Position numbers and translations under genes: made by a program. Shown piece by piece: positions 54,105 through 62,834 of a DNA stretch of 64,000 bases (within the stretch, counting starts at the first letter, position 1; each line of letters opens with the position of its first letter). Under the pieces are notes generated by a model. It was not told where the DNA came from and searched no databases. It worked only from the letters and a program-made list of their open reading frames with translations. Source of the DNA: Aeromonas sanarellii (GTDB lineage: Bacteria; Pseudomonadota; Gammaproteobacteria; Enterobacterales; Aeromonadaceae); the NCBI RefSeq assembly GCF_000820085.1, contig NZ_CDBN01000091.1, positions 62,001 to 126,000 on the forward strand, in the 5' to 3' direction.

Positions 54105-54866
54105 ATGAGCCTCCCTGCCTCCCATCGTTCCCCCCTGGCCGGGTCTGGCCGCATCCTCTGGTGCGCCTTGCTGCTCCTGTCCTGGCAGGCCTGGGGTCAT
54201 GTCCAGATCTCCGGTACCCGGGTCATCTACCCGGCCAATGCGCGGGAAGTCACGCTGGAGCTGACCAACAAGGGGAGCACCCCCTCGCTGGTGCAGGTGT
54301 GGCTGGATGCCGGTGACCGCCGGATCCGGCCCGGTGCCGAGGCCCTGCCGTTTCTGATCACGCCTCCCATCACCCGCATCGAGGCCCAGCGCGGCCAGTC
54401 CCTGCGTCTGGCCTATGTGGGACAGGGGCTGCCTCAGGACCGCGAGTCCGTGTTCTGGCTCAACGTGCTGGAGGTGCCGCCGAGCGTCAAGTCCACCCAG
54501 GCTGGCCAGAACATGGTGCAGCTCGCCTTTCGCTCCCGGATCAAGATGTTCTACCGGCCGGCGGGTCTGGCCGGTAATGTGGAGCGTTCCGCACACCGGC
54601 TCACCTGGCGGCTGGTCCACCAAGGCGCAGGCTATGCCCTGCGGGCCAGCAATCCGAGCCTCTATCACGTCAGCATCAGCAACCTGGAGCTGCAGACGAC
54701 CCAGTCGAAGCGTTACAGCAACCTGAGCGGTGGCATGGTGGCGCCGGGGGGTACCTTCGATTTCCCCGTGGAGCAACTCTCCGGGGCCGTCCATGCCAAG
54801 AGGGTGACCTTCCATTGGCTCAACGACTATGGCGCCCGCGAGGTGGGTGAATTCGTCTTCCGTTGA
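54105..54866 (+). CDS. Fimbrial periplasmic chaperone 1
   Basis: A 253-residue PapD-like chaperone with signal peptide (WQAWG-HV), two Ig domains and the family signatures FLITPPITRIEAQRGQSLRL, FWLNVLEVPP and RSRIKMFYRPAGL. It donates a beta-strand to pilin subunits in the periplasm. 9 bp after the subunit gene. Confidence 0.93.
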   Translation: MSLPASHRSPLAGSGRILWCALLLLSWQAWGHVQISGTRVIYPANAREVTLELTNKGSTPSLVQVWLDAGDRRIRPGAEALPFLITPPITRIEAQRGQSLRLAYVGQGLPQDRESVFWLNVLEVPPSVKSTQAGQNMVQLAFRSRIKMFYRPAGLAGNVERSAHRLTWRLVHQGAGYALRASNPSLYHVSISNLELQTTQSKRYSNLSGGMVAPGGTFDFPVEQLSGAVHAKRVTFHWLNDYGAREVGEFVFR

Positions 54867-54900
54867 TCCCGGTGCATGCGCCGGCGCCGAGGGGGATGCC

Positions 54901-57459
54901 ATGAGCGCCGGCGTGTCCCTCCCTTGCCATGCTTCTCCGCCGGCCTGCGGCCCCGCCCCCGGTGGCTGGTGTCTCTTCCTCCTGCTCTGGGGAGCCCTGG
55001 CCATGGCCGAGGAGGCTCCCGGGCAGGCAGGTGGCTCACCCGACGAGGTGGAGTTTGACAGCCGCCTGCTCGACAGCCTGGGGGTCGACATCGATCTGGC
55101 GCGCTTCTCCCGTGCCGACTTCATCCCCCCGGGGCGCTATCAGCTCGACATCACCCTCAATGGCAAGGAGAGGCTGAGCCAGCAGGTGGAGGTGAGAGCG
55201 GGGAAGGATCCCGCTACCCCCAGGTTCTGCTTCCAGCCCGACCACCTGAAACAGTGGGGGCTGATCTTGGACAAGCTGCCCGATCAGACCGAGGTGACGC
55301 GGCAGCTCGGCCTCGACTGCATCGAGGTGGGGGCCCTGGTGCCCGGCGCCGGCTTCACGTTCGATCTCGCCAGCCTGAGCGGGGCTCTCAGCCTGCCCCA
55401 GGCCTACCTGGGCCGTGTCAGACGGGACTATGTGGGGCCGGAGCAGTGGGTGCAGGGGATCAATGCCGCCTTCGTCAGCTACAACGCCAACCTCTACTAC
55501 AGCGAGCAGGAGGCGGTCGACGAACCGCTGAGCAGCAGCATCAACCTCAACACAGGTCTCAACCTCGGCGCCTGGCGCCTGCGCCACAACGGCTCCTATC
55601 AGGGGGGCAGTCACGGGGGCTATGATCCCCTCAACAGCTATGCGCAGCGGGACATTACCTCCCGTACCGCCCAGCTGACCCTGGGGGAGTATTTCACCCC
55701 GGGCGACAGCTTCGACAGCGTGCCCTTCACCGGTGTGCAGATCGCCAGCGACGACGCCATGCTGCCCGACTTCGAACGGGGGTTCGCCCCCGTGGTGCGC
55801 GGGGTGGCCCAGAGCAACGCCAGGGTCACCGTTCGTCAGGGCAGCGCCCTCATCTACGAAACCCAGGTGGCGCCCGGTGCCTTTGCCATCGACGATCTCT
55901 ATGCCACCAGCTTTGCCGGGGATCTGGACGTGACCATCACGGAGGCGGATGGCAGCGTTCAGAGCTTCACCCTGCCGTTTTCCTCCGTGGTGCAGATGTT
56001 GCGAGACGACACCTCCCGCTTCAGCCTGACCCTGGGGCGCTATCGCAACGAGGCGGGGCCCGATGGGCCGGACTTTCTGCAAGGCACCTACAGGCGCGGC
56101 TTTTCGGATGCCCTGACCCTCTATGGCGGGGCCATCGCCGCCGAGGATTACACCGCCCTGCTGGGCGGTGTGGCGGTGGGGTCGGATTACGGGGCCCTGG
56201 CCGTCGATGTCACCGGATCCTGGGCGCGCGCCCTGCCCGTCAGCGCAGCCTTGCCGGCGTCGCAGTCCGGTCAGAGCTATCGCCTCACCTACAGCAAGCA
56301 GATGGAGATGACCCGGACCTATGTCACCCTGGCCGCCTACCGCTTCTCCAGCGAAGGCTACCTCGATCTCAACGACGTGGCGGCGATGCAGGCCCAGGCG
56401 CTGGACCGCCTGCAGCGGGAGCGCAATCGCTTCCAGCTCAATGTCAATCAGCCGGTGGGGGAGTGGGGGGATCTCTACTTCAACGGCATTCGCCGCGACT
56501 ACTGGGGAGGCCAGGGGGAGAGCAGCAGCTTCCAGCTCGGCTACAACCGGGGGTTTGACTGGGGCAGCCTGACCCTGTCGGCCAGCCACTCCCTGGAGGA
56601 AGGGGCCGGCGATCAATACGTGCTGAGCCTCAGCATTCCCATCGGCGACAAGCTGGGGGCCCCGCGCCTTAGCAACACCCTCTCCTATCAGGAGGGGCAG
56701 GGGACCAGCGCCAGGCTGGATCTCAACGGCGGCTCCCGGGACGGCCGCTTCTATTACGGCCTCTACGGCAGCCATGGTCCCGGCGGGGAGGGCAGTACCC
56801 AGGGTTATGGCGCCAATCTGCAGTATCAGACGGCATCCGCCCAACTGGGGCTCAGCACCAGCCAGGGGGAGGGGTATGCCCAGTATGTGGCCTCTGCCAA
56901 GGGGACCCTGCTGGTGCACGGTGAGGGCTGGGTGCTGGGGCAGACGCAGGGGGAGACGATGGCACTGGTGGAGGCAAAGGGGGCCCAGGGGGCCAGGGTC
57001 AGCCACGGGATCGGCAGCGAGGTAGACGGCGATGGCTATGCCGTGCTGGCCGGGCTCAACCCTTATCGCACCAACATCATCGGCCTGGATCCGAGCGGCC
57101 TGCCGCTGGATGTGGAGATCGACGGCAGCGCCCGCATGGTGGCCCCCCGCCGGGGGGCCATCGTCAAGCTGGCCTACGAGACCCGGGTCGGTCAGCCCCT
57201 GCTGATCAAGGCCGAACGGCAAGATGGCAGCGCCCTGCCCTTCGGAGCCGAGGTGGTCGACGGCAGCGGCGGCTCGGTGGCCGTGGTCGGCCAGGGGGGA
57301 CTTATCTTCGTGCGTGGCGAGCAGGGGCCCCTCTACGTCCAATGGGGTGAAGAGAGGGCAGAGCGATGCCGGCTCGCTTATCGGGCTCCCCGGCCGGATC
57401 CGGCCATGCCCTATCAGCAGGTGGCGGCCCGCTGCCTCGGCGTGGAGTCTGGCTCATGA
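54901..57459 (+). CDS. Fimbrial outer membrane usher
   Basis: An 852-residue usher that assembles and exports pilus subunits. It has a signal peptide, N-terminal chaperone-binding domain with paired Cys (RFCFQPDHLKQWG and LDCIEVGALVP), a 24-strand barrel interrupted by a plug domain, and C-terminal domains ending in a disulfide-linked region (CRLAYRAP...ARCLG). ATG at 54901 with a GAGGG site just upstream. The following chaperone gene overlaps by 4 bases. Confidence 0.94.
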   Translation: MSAGVSLPCHASPPACGPAPGGWCLFLLLWGALAMAEEAPGQAGGSPDEVEFDSRLLDSLGVDIDLARFSRADFIPPGRYQLDITLNGKERLSQQVEVRAGKDPATPRFCFQPDHLKQWGLILDKLPDQTEVTRQLGLDCIEVGALVPGAGFTFDLASLSGALSLPQAYLGRVRRDYVGPEQWVQGINAAFVSYNANLYYSEQEAVDEPLSSSINLNTGLNLGAWRLRHNGSYQGGSHGGYDPLNSYAQRDITSRTAQLTLGEYFTPGDSFDSVPFTGVQIASDDAMLPDFERGFAPVVRGVAQSNARVTVRQGSALIYETQVAPGAFAIDDLYATSFAGDLDVTITEADGSVQSFTLPFSSVVQMLRDDTSRFSLTLGRYRNEAGPDGPDFLQGTYRRGFSDALTLYGGAIAAEDYTALLGGVAVGSDYGALAVDVTGSWARALPVSAALPASQSGQSYRLTYSKQMEMTRTYVTLAAYRFSSEGYLDLNDVAAMQAQALDRLQRERNRFQLNVNQPVGEWGDLYFNGIRRDYWGGQGESSSFQLGYNRGFDWGSLTLSASHSLEEGAGDQYVLSLSIPIGDKLGAPRLSNTLSYQEGQGTSARLDLNGGSRDGRFYYGLYGSHGPGGEGSTQGYGANLQYQTASAQLGLSTSQGEGYAQYVASAKGTLLVHGEGWVLGQTQGETMALVEAKGAQGARVSHGIGSEVDGDGYAVLAGLNPYRTNIIGLDPSGLPLDVEIDGSARMVAPRRGAIVKLAYETRVGQPLLIKAERQDGSALPFGAEVVDGSGGSVAVVGQGGLIFVRGEQGPLYVQWGEERAERCRLAYRAPRPDPAMPYQQVAARCLGVESGS

Positions 57460-58184
57460 GAAGGGTCGGATGGCCGGGTGTCGTGCTGCTGGCCCTGCTG
57501 TGGGCAAGGGAGGGCGAGGGCGCCCTAAACCTGACCCGTACCCGGCTCGTCCATGAGGGGGGTGAGGCCACACTGCTGGTACGCAACGATGGCGCCGGCC
57601 CCAGCCTGTTGCAGGCCTGGGTCGATGAGGGGGACGAACGCCAGGGACCGGCCGAGGTCACGACCCCCTTTCTGGTGGTGCCCCCCGTGATGCGGCTGGG
57701 GCCCGGACGGGGGCAGACGCTGCGTGTCCTCGGCGCGGATCTGGGCCGGCTTCCCCGGGACAGGGAGTCCCTGTTCTGGCTCAATGTGCTGGGGCTTCCC
57801 CCCAAGGCTCACGCCTCGCAGGGGAGCGTGCAGCTGGCCTACCGCACCCGCATCAAGCTGTTCTATCGGCCGCCCGGGCTGGCGGGATCGGTGGCGGAGT
57901 CGGTGTCTAAGCTGGGTTGGCAGGCCTTGCCCGGGGGCGGGCTCAGGGTCACGAATCCGGGCCCCTTCCACATCAGCCTGAGCGAGGTGCTGCTGACGGC
58001 AGGCGGGCGGGGGCTGGCCTGGCGCGAGGGCGGGGTGCTGCCGCCCTATGGTGCCCTGCCCGTGGTCATGGCGGGGAGGGTACCGCCGGACGCCAGGGGC
58101 AGGCTGCGCTGGATAGACGACGACGGTACCTACCGTGAACAGGCCTTTGTGCTGGGATTGGGGGGAGGATCGCGGGATGAGTAA
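57456..58184 (+). CDS. Fimbrial periplasmic chaperone 2
   Basis: A 242-residue second PapD-like chaperone with signal peptide, PFLVVPPVMRLGPGRGQTLRV, FWLNVLGLPP and RTRIKLFYRPPGL. Its similarity to chaperone 1 suggests duplication, with one partner probably specialised for the tip adhesin encoded next. Coupled to the usher (ATGA overlap) and to the adhesin (8-bp overlap). Confidence 0.92.
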   Translation: MRRVGWPGVVLLALLWAREGEGALNLTRTRLVHEGGEATLLVRNDGAGPSLLQAWVDEGDERQGPAEVTTPFLVVPPVMRLGPGRGQTLRVLGADLGRLPRDRESLFWLNVLGLPPKAHASQGSVQLAYRTRIKLFYRPPGLAGSVAESVSKLGWQALPGGGLRVTNPGPFHISLSEVLLTAGGRGLAWREGGVLPPYGALPVVMAGRVPPDARGRLRWIDDDGTYREQAFVLGLGGGSRDE

Positions 58185-59211
58185 CATGGCTGGCCGTCAT
58201 GGCCCCTGGCCCCTGCTGGCGGGGGCGCTCCTGCTGCTGGCGGGCATGTGGCCTCAAGAGGGGCTGGCCGTCAGCGGTCAATGCACCAGCCCCTTCGTGG
58301 CGACCCTGCCCATCAGCGCCGATAACGATCTCTATCAGCCTGGCGAGACCCGGAGCGCGACCTTCTCGACCACGGACACTGCCACCTGTGACTGCACCGG
58401 GATCTCGGTGGGCCTGCTGGTGACGGTCTACTACCAGGGCACGACCGGCCTGCCGACCGTTGCCGATCCCCTCGGTACCCTCATCAAGCTCAACCCCTAT
58501 TTCGGCCTCAAGGTGGAGTTCAACGCGGCAGGGGCATACCAGACAGTTCCCTTCAATGCCACGACCAGTGGGTTGCTCAGCGCCTGTGTCGGCGGCTTGC
58601 TGAATGTCTCCCTGCTGGGGGGGATCAACGTGAACGGCGGGCGCGTCACCCTGAAGCTGCTCAAGGGGGTCACGGGCACCCAGACCTTCAGCGGCACCGT
58701 CGCCCACCTCTTCGTGCGCCGTGCCGGCACACCCGACACCAGCCCGGTCAATGCATTCAGCACCCTGGCGATGAACATCAGCGTCACCTCGACGCCGACC
58801 TGCCAGTTTCCCGCCGGCACCAGCATCCCCATCGATCTCGGCGCCGTGGCGCAGAGTGCCTTCGTCGAGGGGGAGATCCCCAGGGGATATAGCCCCCGCA
58901 GCGTCGATGTGAGCGTGACCTGCAGCCAGATCCCGAGCGACTACGTGGTGCCGCTGCGCTACAGCTTCGGAGGGGCGCTCAGCAGCCAGAACCGCTTCAT
59001 CACCACCAGCCTGGCCGGAGTCGGGGTAGGCATGGTGGAGCAGGACACCTTGACCCCTATTCCATTCGATACCGCCATCGCGGTACCCTATTCGGCGGCT
59101 ACCCATGACACCGACTACAGGGTGAGGCTCTATCCGACCCGGTTGCCGGGTCAGGTGGTGCGTACCGGTACCTATACGGGAACCATCATGGTCACGGTGA
59201 GCGTGCCCTGA
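58177..59211 (+). CDS. Fimbrial tip adhesin
   Basis: A 344-residue two-domain protein: signal peptide, a Cys-rich N-terminal receptor-binding domain (SGQCTSPF, DTATCDCTGIS, LLSACVGGLL) and a C-terminal pilin domain (TSTPTCQFPAGTSIPIDLGAV ending GTIMVTVSVP). Two-domain architecture and last position in the operon mark it as the tip adhesin. The receptor is unknown. Confidence 0.88.
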   Translation: MSNMAGRHGPWPLLAGALLLLAGMWPQEGLAVSGQCTSPFVATLPISADNDLYQPGETRSATFSTTDTATCDCTGISVGLLVTVYYQGTTGLPTVADPLGTLIKLNPYFGLKVEFNAAGAYQTVPFNATTSGLLSACVGGLLNVSLLGGINVNGGRVTLKLLKGVTGTQTFSGTVAHLFVRRAGTPDTSPVNAFSTLAMNISVTSTPTCQFPAGTSIPIDLGAVAQSAFVEGEIPRGYSPRSVDVSVTCSQIPSDYVVPLRYSFGGALSSQNRFITTSLAGVGVGMVEQDTLTPIPFDTAIAVPYSAATHDTDYRVRLYPTRLPGQVVRTGTYTGTIMVTVSVP

Positions 59212-59248
59212 CGAGAGGCTTCCCCGCTCCTATTTTTCGACGAGGTCA

Positions 59249-60034
59249 ATGATGCAAAGCGACAGCGCCCTGCGCCGCGAACCCAAGCGCCACTCCATCG
59301 GACAGGGCTGGATCTGGGTCCGCACGGGATTCGACATCTTCAACAAGGGGATGGGGGCCAGCGTGGCCATGATAGTGCTCTGGTTCGTGGTGGGCATAGT
59401 GCTGGACCAGCTGCCGGCGGGGGGGCTTATCTCCCAGCTGCTCTACATGGTGTGGGGTGCCGGCTGGGTGGCGGTGGCACGACGGGGCTTTGGGGGGCAG
59501 CCGCTGCAGTTCGCCGACTTCTTCGCCGGTTTTCGCCATCGCCTGACGCCGCTGATGCTGGGGGGGCTCATGGTGCTCGCCCTGTTCATGATGATCCTGA
59601 TGATCTGTGCGTTCATGCTGCACCTGTGGGGGCTGACCGGCCTGTTGTCCCAGGATCCCGAGACCCTGACGCTGACCCCGGAACAGGCCCGGGGCTTCCT
59701 GCTCTGCGCCTTGCTGGGGCTGGCCCTGCTGGTGCCCGTGCTGATGGCCATCACCTTTGCCCCCGCCCTGATCTTCTTCCACGGGGTCGGGGTCTGGCAG
59801 GCGGCCAGGCTCAGCTTCAGGGGCTGTCTGCGCAACATGTGGCCCTTCCTCTGGTGGGGGCTGCTCGGGGCCGTGCTGATCTTCTTCGGGGCGCTGCTGA
59901 TGCTGGTGGGCCTGCTGGTGGTGCTGCCCGCCATCAACTACTCCATCTATGCCGCCTATCACGACATCTATCTGGAGGAGCCGGTGGCGAACGATGGCGA
60001 GCCGCCTGCCAGGGAGTTTGGCTTCGAGGCGTGA
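59249..60034 (+). CDS. BPSS1780 family membrane protein
   Basis: A 261-residue integral membrane protein with about five or six helices (for example MIVLWFVVGIVLDQL, LMVLALFMMILMICAF, LLGAVLIFFGALLMLVGLLV) and the family features IGQGWIWVRTGFDIF and PALIFFHGVGVWQAARLSFRG. The function is unknown. Two ATGs in a row (59249, 59252) follow a GAGG; either could be used. It has its own terminator and is probably not part of the fimbrial operon. Confidence 0.85.
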   Translation: MMQSDSALRREPKRHSIGQGWIWVRTGFDIFNKGMGASVAMIVLWFVVGIVLDQLPAGGLISQLLYMVWGAGWVAVARRGFGGQPLQFADFFAGFRHRLTPLMLGGLMVLALFMMILMICAFMLHLWGLTGLLSQDPETLTLTPEQARGFLLCALLGLALLVPVLMAITFAPALIFFHGVGVWQAARLSFRGCLRNMWPFLWWGLLGAVLIFFGALLMLVGLLVVLPAINYSIYAAYHDIYLEEPVANDGEPPAREFGFEA

Positions 60035-60049
60035 GCCAGGATCCGCAGA

Positions 60050-60074
60050 CAGGGGGCCGCCAGGCCCCTTTTTC
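60050..60074. terminator. Terminator after the BPSS1780-family gene
   Basis: The stem GGGGCC/GGCCCC is followed by five T residues on the plus strand, between convergent genes. Confidence 0.85.
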
Positions 60075-60082
60075 ATGGACCC

Positions 60083-60985
60083 TCACCGGGCTTGCCACAG
60101 GGGATCGTCCGCCATCCGGGCGACGAGAAAGTCGAGGAAGCTGCGCAGCAGGGGAGACATCTGCTTGCGGGTGCCGTAGACCGCATAGACGCCGAGCCGC
60201 TTGGGTTGCCACTGGGTCAGCAGGGGCATCAGGGCGCCGCTCGCGAGGTGGGTCTCCACCGAGTAGCGGGGCTGCAGGCTGATCCCCGCCCCATCCAGGG
60301 TCGCCGCCAGCAGCAGGTTGGAGATGTTGGCGCTGAGGTTGCCGCTCACCGGCACCGACTCGGGACCATGAGGCCCCTGAAACTCCCACAGGCTCTTGCC
60401 GAAATAGGTGTAGGTCAGGCAGTTGTGCAGGGCCAGATCCTGCACCTGCTGGGGCGGAGCATGGCGAGCCAGGTAGGCAGGACTGGCACAGACCACGGAG
60501 TGGCAGGTGCCTAAGGGGCGCGCCACCAGATTGGGATCCAGATCGTTGGTGATGCGCAGGGCGAGATCGATCCGCTCTTCCACCAGGTTGACCGTCCTGT
60601 CCAGCAGCAGGATGTCGATGGCCGTGCCCGGGTAGCGAGCCAGATAGTCGTTCGCCGCCTTGACCAGCAGGGCTTCGGAGAGGGAGTAGCTGCTGGTGAT
60701 GCGCAGTTGGCCCTTGGGGGCGTCGTCGCCCTTCACGGCGATCTGTTCCATCTCCTCTCCGAGTGCCAACATGGCGCGGGCCCGGTTCAGGGCCTCCTCG
60801 CCCGGGCCGGTCAGACTCAGTCGGCGGGTGGTGCGGTGCAGCAATCTGGCTCCCATCCAGCGCTCCAGCTCGGCCAGGTAGCGCGAGACCATGGCGCGAG
60901 ACATCTCCAGCTTCTCCCCGGCCCCGCTCAGGCTGCCCTGTTCGACCACGCAGACGAAGACCCGTAATGCGGTCAGCCTATCCAT
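60083..60985 (-). CDS. LysR family regulator divergent from the MBL gene
   Basis: A 300-residue LysR regulator (winged helix LTALRVFVCVVEQGSLSGAGEKLEMSRAMVSRYL, effector domain with LGTCHSVVCASPAYL), in the CrgA/DmlR-like group that often represses a divergent target. ATG at 60985. The divergent MBL-fold gene begins 121 bp away and is the likely target. Confidence 0.9.
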   Translation of the reverse strand: MDRLTALRVFVCVVEQGSLSGAGEKLEMSRAMVSRYLAELERWMGARLLHRTTRRLSLTGPGEEALNRARAMLALGEEMEQIAVKGDDAPKGQLRITSSYSLSEALLVKAANDYLARYPGTAIDILLLDRTVNLVEERIDLALRITNDLDPNLVARPLGTCHSVVCASPAYLARHAPPQQVQDLALHNCLTYTYFGKSLWEFQGPHGPESVPVSGNLSANISNLLLAATLDGAGISLQPRYSVETHLASGALMPLLTQWQPKRLGVYAVYGTRKQMSPLLRSFLDFLVARMADDPLWQAR

Positions 60986-61008
60986 TCGTGCCTCTATATG
61001 CTCGATTT

Positions 61009-61025
61009 GTGCAACAGTGATGCAC
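61009..61025. promoter_or_regulatory. Candidate LysR operator
   Basis: The dyad GTGCA-N7-TGCAC lies between the divergent LysR and MBL-fold genes. The T-N11-A spacing fits LysR regulators. Short arms make this tentative. Confidence 0.4.
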
Positions 61026-61106
61026 TGATTATGCGGTATTTGCACCTTAGGCGATCCAATACACTGTGTCCATCAAATGACCCCCCGAATACTTAATGAG
61101 GAATAG

Positions 61107-61970
61107 ATGATGAACAGCACCCTGATCCGCAACCTGACGCTGGCCACCACCCTGCTCGGTGGCGCCGCGCTGGCCGCCCCCCTGACCGTGACCGTCTACA
61201 ACCCCGGCGAGAAGGCGATCTTCCCGGTCTCCTCCTCACTGGTGACCGGTGACAAAGAGGCGATCCTGATCGATGCCCAGTTCGACGTGCAAAATGGCCA
61301 GGCGCTGGTCGACATGATCAAGAAGAGCGGCAAGAAGCTGACCGCTGTTTATATCAGTGCCGGTGATCCCGACTTCTACTTCGGTCTGGAGCCCGTCATG
61401 GCTGCGTTCCCGGATGTCAAAGTGCTGGCCGACCAGCATGTGGTTGACCATATCAACCTGACCAAGGATGCCAAGCTGAGCTACTGGAGCCCGATCCTGG
61501 GCAAGGGGGCACCCAAGAGCCTGACCGTGCCGCAAGTGATGACTGCCAGCCATCTGACCCTGGATGGCGAGAAGATTGAAATCAAAGAGATGAACACGCC
61601 CAATGCCTACCTCTGGGCCCCTTCCATCAAGACGGCATTTGGCGGTGTGCCGGTCTACAGCGGCGTGCACGTCTGGATGGCGGACAGCCAGACCAAAGCG
61701 GCCCGCAGCAACTGGGTCAAGGCGCTGGACAACCTGCTGGCCCTGAAACCCGAGCGCGTGGTACCGGGCCACTTCCTGGGCACCGCGCCCCAGGGCACTG
61801 CCGCAGTGACCTTTACCCGTGACTATGTCCAGCGCTTCGAGCAGGAGCTGGCCAAGGCGAACAGCTCCGGTGAGCTGATAGAGGGCCTGAAGAAGGCCTA
61901 TCCGTCCCTGCCGGTGGACGACGGCCTGGCCATAGGTGCCAAGGTCAACATGGGCGAGATGAAGTGGTAA
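61107..61970 (+). CDS. Exported MBL-fold protein lacking metal ligands (Vmh-like)
   Basis: A 287-residue protein with a signal peptide (GAALA-AP) and a metallo-beta-lactamase fold. The usual HxHxDH metal motif reads A85-G-D87-P-D89-F90, so three metal-binding His residues are gone while Asp89 and the later His in VVPGHFLG remain. Catalysis by the ordinary di-zinc mechanism looks impossible, unless it uses another centre. Two adjacent ATGs; a GAGGA site lies just upstream. Confidence 0.85.
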   Translation: MMNSTLIRNLTLATTLLGGAALAAPLTVTVYNPGEKAIFPVSSSLVTGDKEAILIDAQFDVQNGQALVDMIKKSGKKLTAVYISAGDPDFYFGLEPVMAAFPDVKVLADQHVVDHINLTKDAKLSYWSPILGKGAPKSLTVPQVMTASHLTLDGEKIEIKEMNTPNAYLWAPSIKTAFGGVPVYSGVHVWMADSQTKAARSNWVKALDNLLALKPERVVPGHFLGTAPQGTAAVTFTRDYVQRFEQELAKANSSGELIEGLKKAYPSLPVDDGLAIGAKVNMGEMKW

Positions 61971-62001
61971 ACCCCTGACGCCTACTTCCCTGTGTTTTTT
62001 T

Positions 62002-62027
62002 ACCGGGCCCGAGGGCCCGGTTTTTTT
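62002..62027 (+). terminator. Terminator after the MBL-fold gene
   Basis: The stem ACCGGGCCC/GGGCCCGGT is followed by seven T residues on the plus strand. Confidence 0.92.
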
Positions 62028-62050
62028 AGCCGAATGAACGAGTGAATCAC

Positions 62051-62686
62051 ATGAACGACACCACCTTGCACTATGTCTATGACCCCCTCTGTGGCTGGTG
62101 CTATGGCGCAGCCCCCCTGCTCCGCGCCGCAGCCGGGATCCCGGGCCTTCGCATCGCGCTGCATGCGGGCGGCCTCTGGCTGGGCGCCCGGCGCCAGCCC
62201 ATGGGCCAGGCCCTGCGGGACCATGTGCGCCCCCATGACGAGCGGATCCACGCCCTGACCGGCCAACCCTTCGGGGAGCGCTACTTCAACGAACTCCTGC
62301 TCAACGAGGGGTTGCTCCTCGATTCCGAGCCGCCCATTCGCGCCGTTCTGGCACTGGACGAGCTGGGCGGGGATGGCCTTGCGCTGTTGCACCGCATCCA
62401 GGAAACCCATTATGAGGAGGGGGACTGGGTCGGCTCCCCGGCGCGGCTCACGGCGCTGGCGCAGGAGCAGGGCGTGCAGCCTGAGGCCTTTGCCCAGGCC
62501 TGCCAGCGGGTGGATCTCGCCGGGCATCTGGCCGACAGCCAGGCCTGGTTGCGACGGCTCGGCGGGCAGGGATTCCCGACCCTGGGGCTGATGCGGGGCG
62601 AGCGCCTCCTGCCCATCCCCGTCTCACCGTATCTGGGGGAGCCGCACGCCTTCGCGAAGCATCTCGCCTCCCTGATGACTGACTGA
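62051..62686 (+). CDS. DsbA-family thioredoxin-fold protein (FrnE-like)
   Basis: A 211-residue cytoplasmic DsbA-like oxidoreductase with the active-site CGWC in YVYDPLCGWCYGAAPL and the cis-Pro loop GFPTLGLM. It lacks a signal peptide, as in the FrnE/2-hydroxychromene-isomerase-like group. ATG at 62051 preferred over a GTG at 62042. It lies between the MBL and oxyR genes on the same strand; a role in thiol redox is plausible but unproven. Confidence 0.88.
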   Translation: MNDTTLHYVYDPLCGWCYGAAPLLRAAAGIPGLRIALHAGGLWLGARRQPMGQALRDHVRPHDERIHALTGQPFGERYFNELLLNEGLLLDSEPPIRAVLALDELGGDGLALLHRIQETHYEEGDWVGSPARLTALAQEQGVQPEAFAQACQRVDLAGHLADSQAWLRRLGGQGFPTLGLMRGERLLPIPVSPYLGEPHAFAKHLASLMTD

Positions 62687-62834
62687 CCCCTGGCGGCCGC
62701 GGTTCCATGCCGTGGCCGCTGCCATGCTCCTGCTACCTGTGTGGCGGACGTGCATTCGCCTGCGAGCCTCCCTTGTCCCCCGCACCGTTCTTGTGCATGC
62801 TAGCGGCCACATTGAATGGCAGGATGCAGTACCC

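Noticed and set aside
59249-60034. Including the BPSS1780-family gene in the fimbrial operon
   Set aside because: It follows the adhesin gene by only 37 bp, but it belongs to an unrelated membrane family and is not a chaperone-usher component. Co-transcription remains possible.
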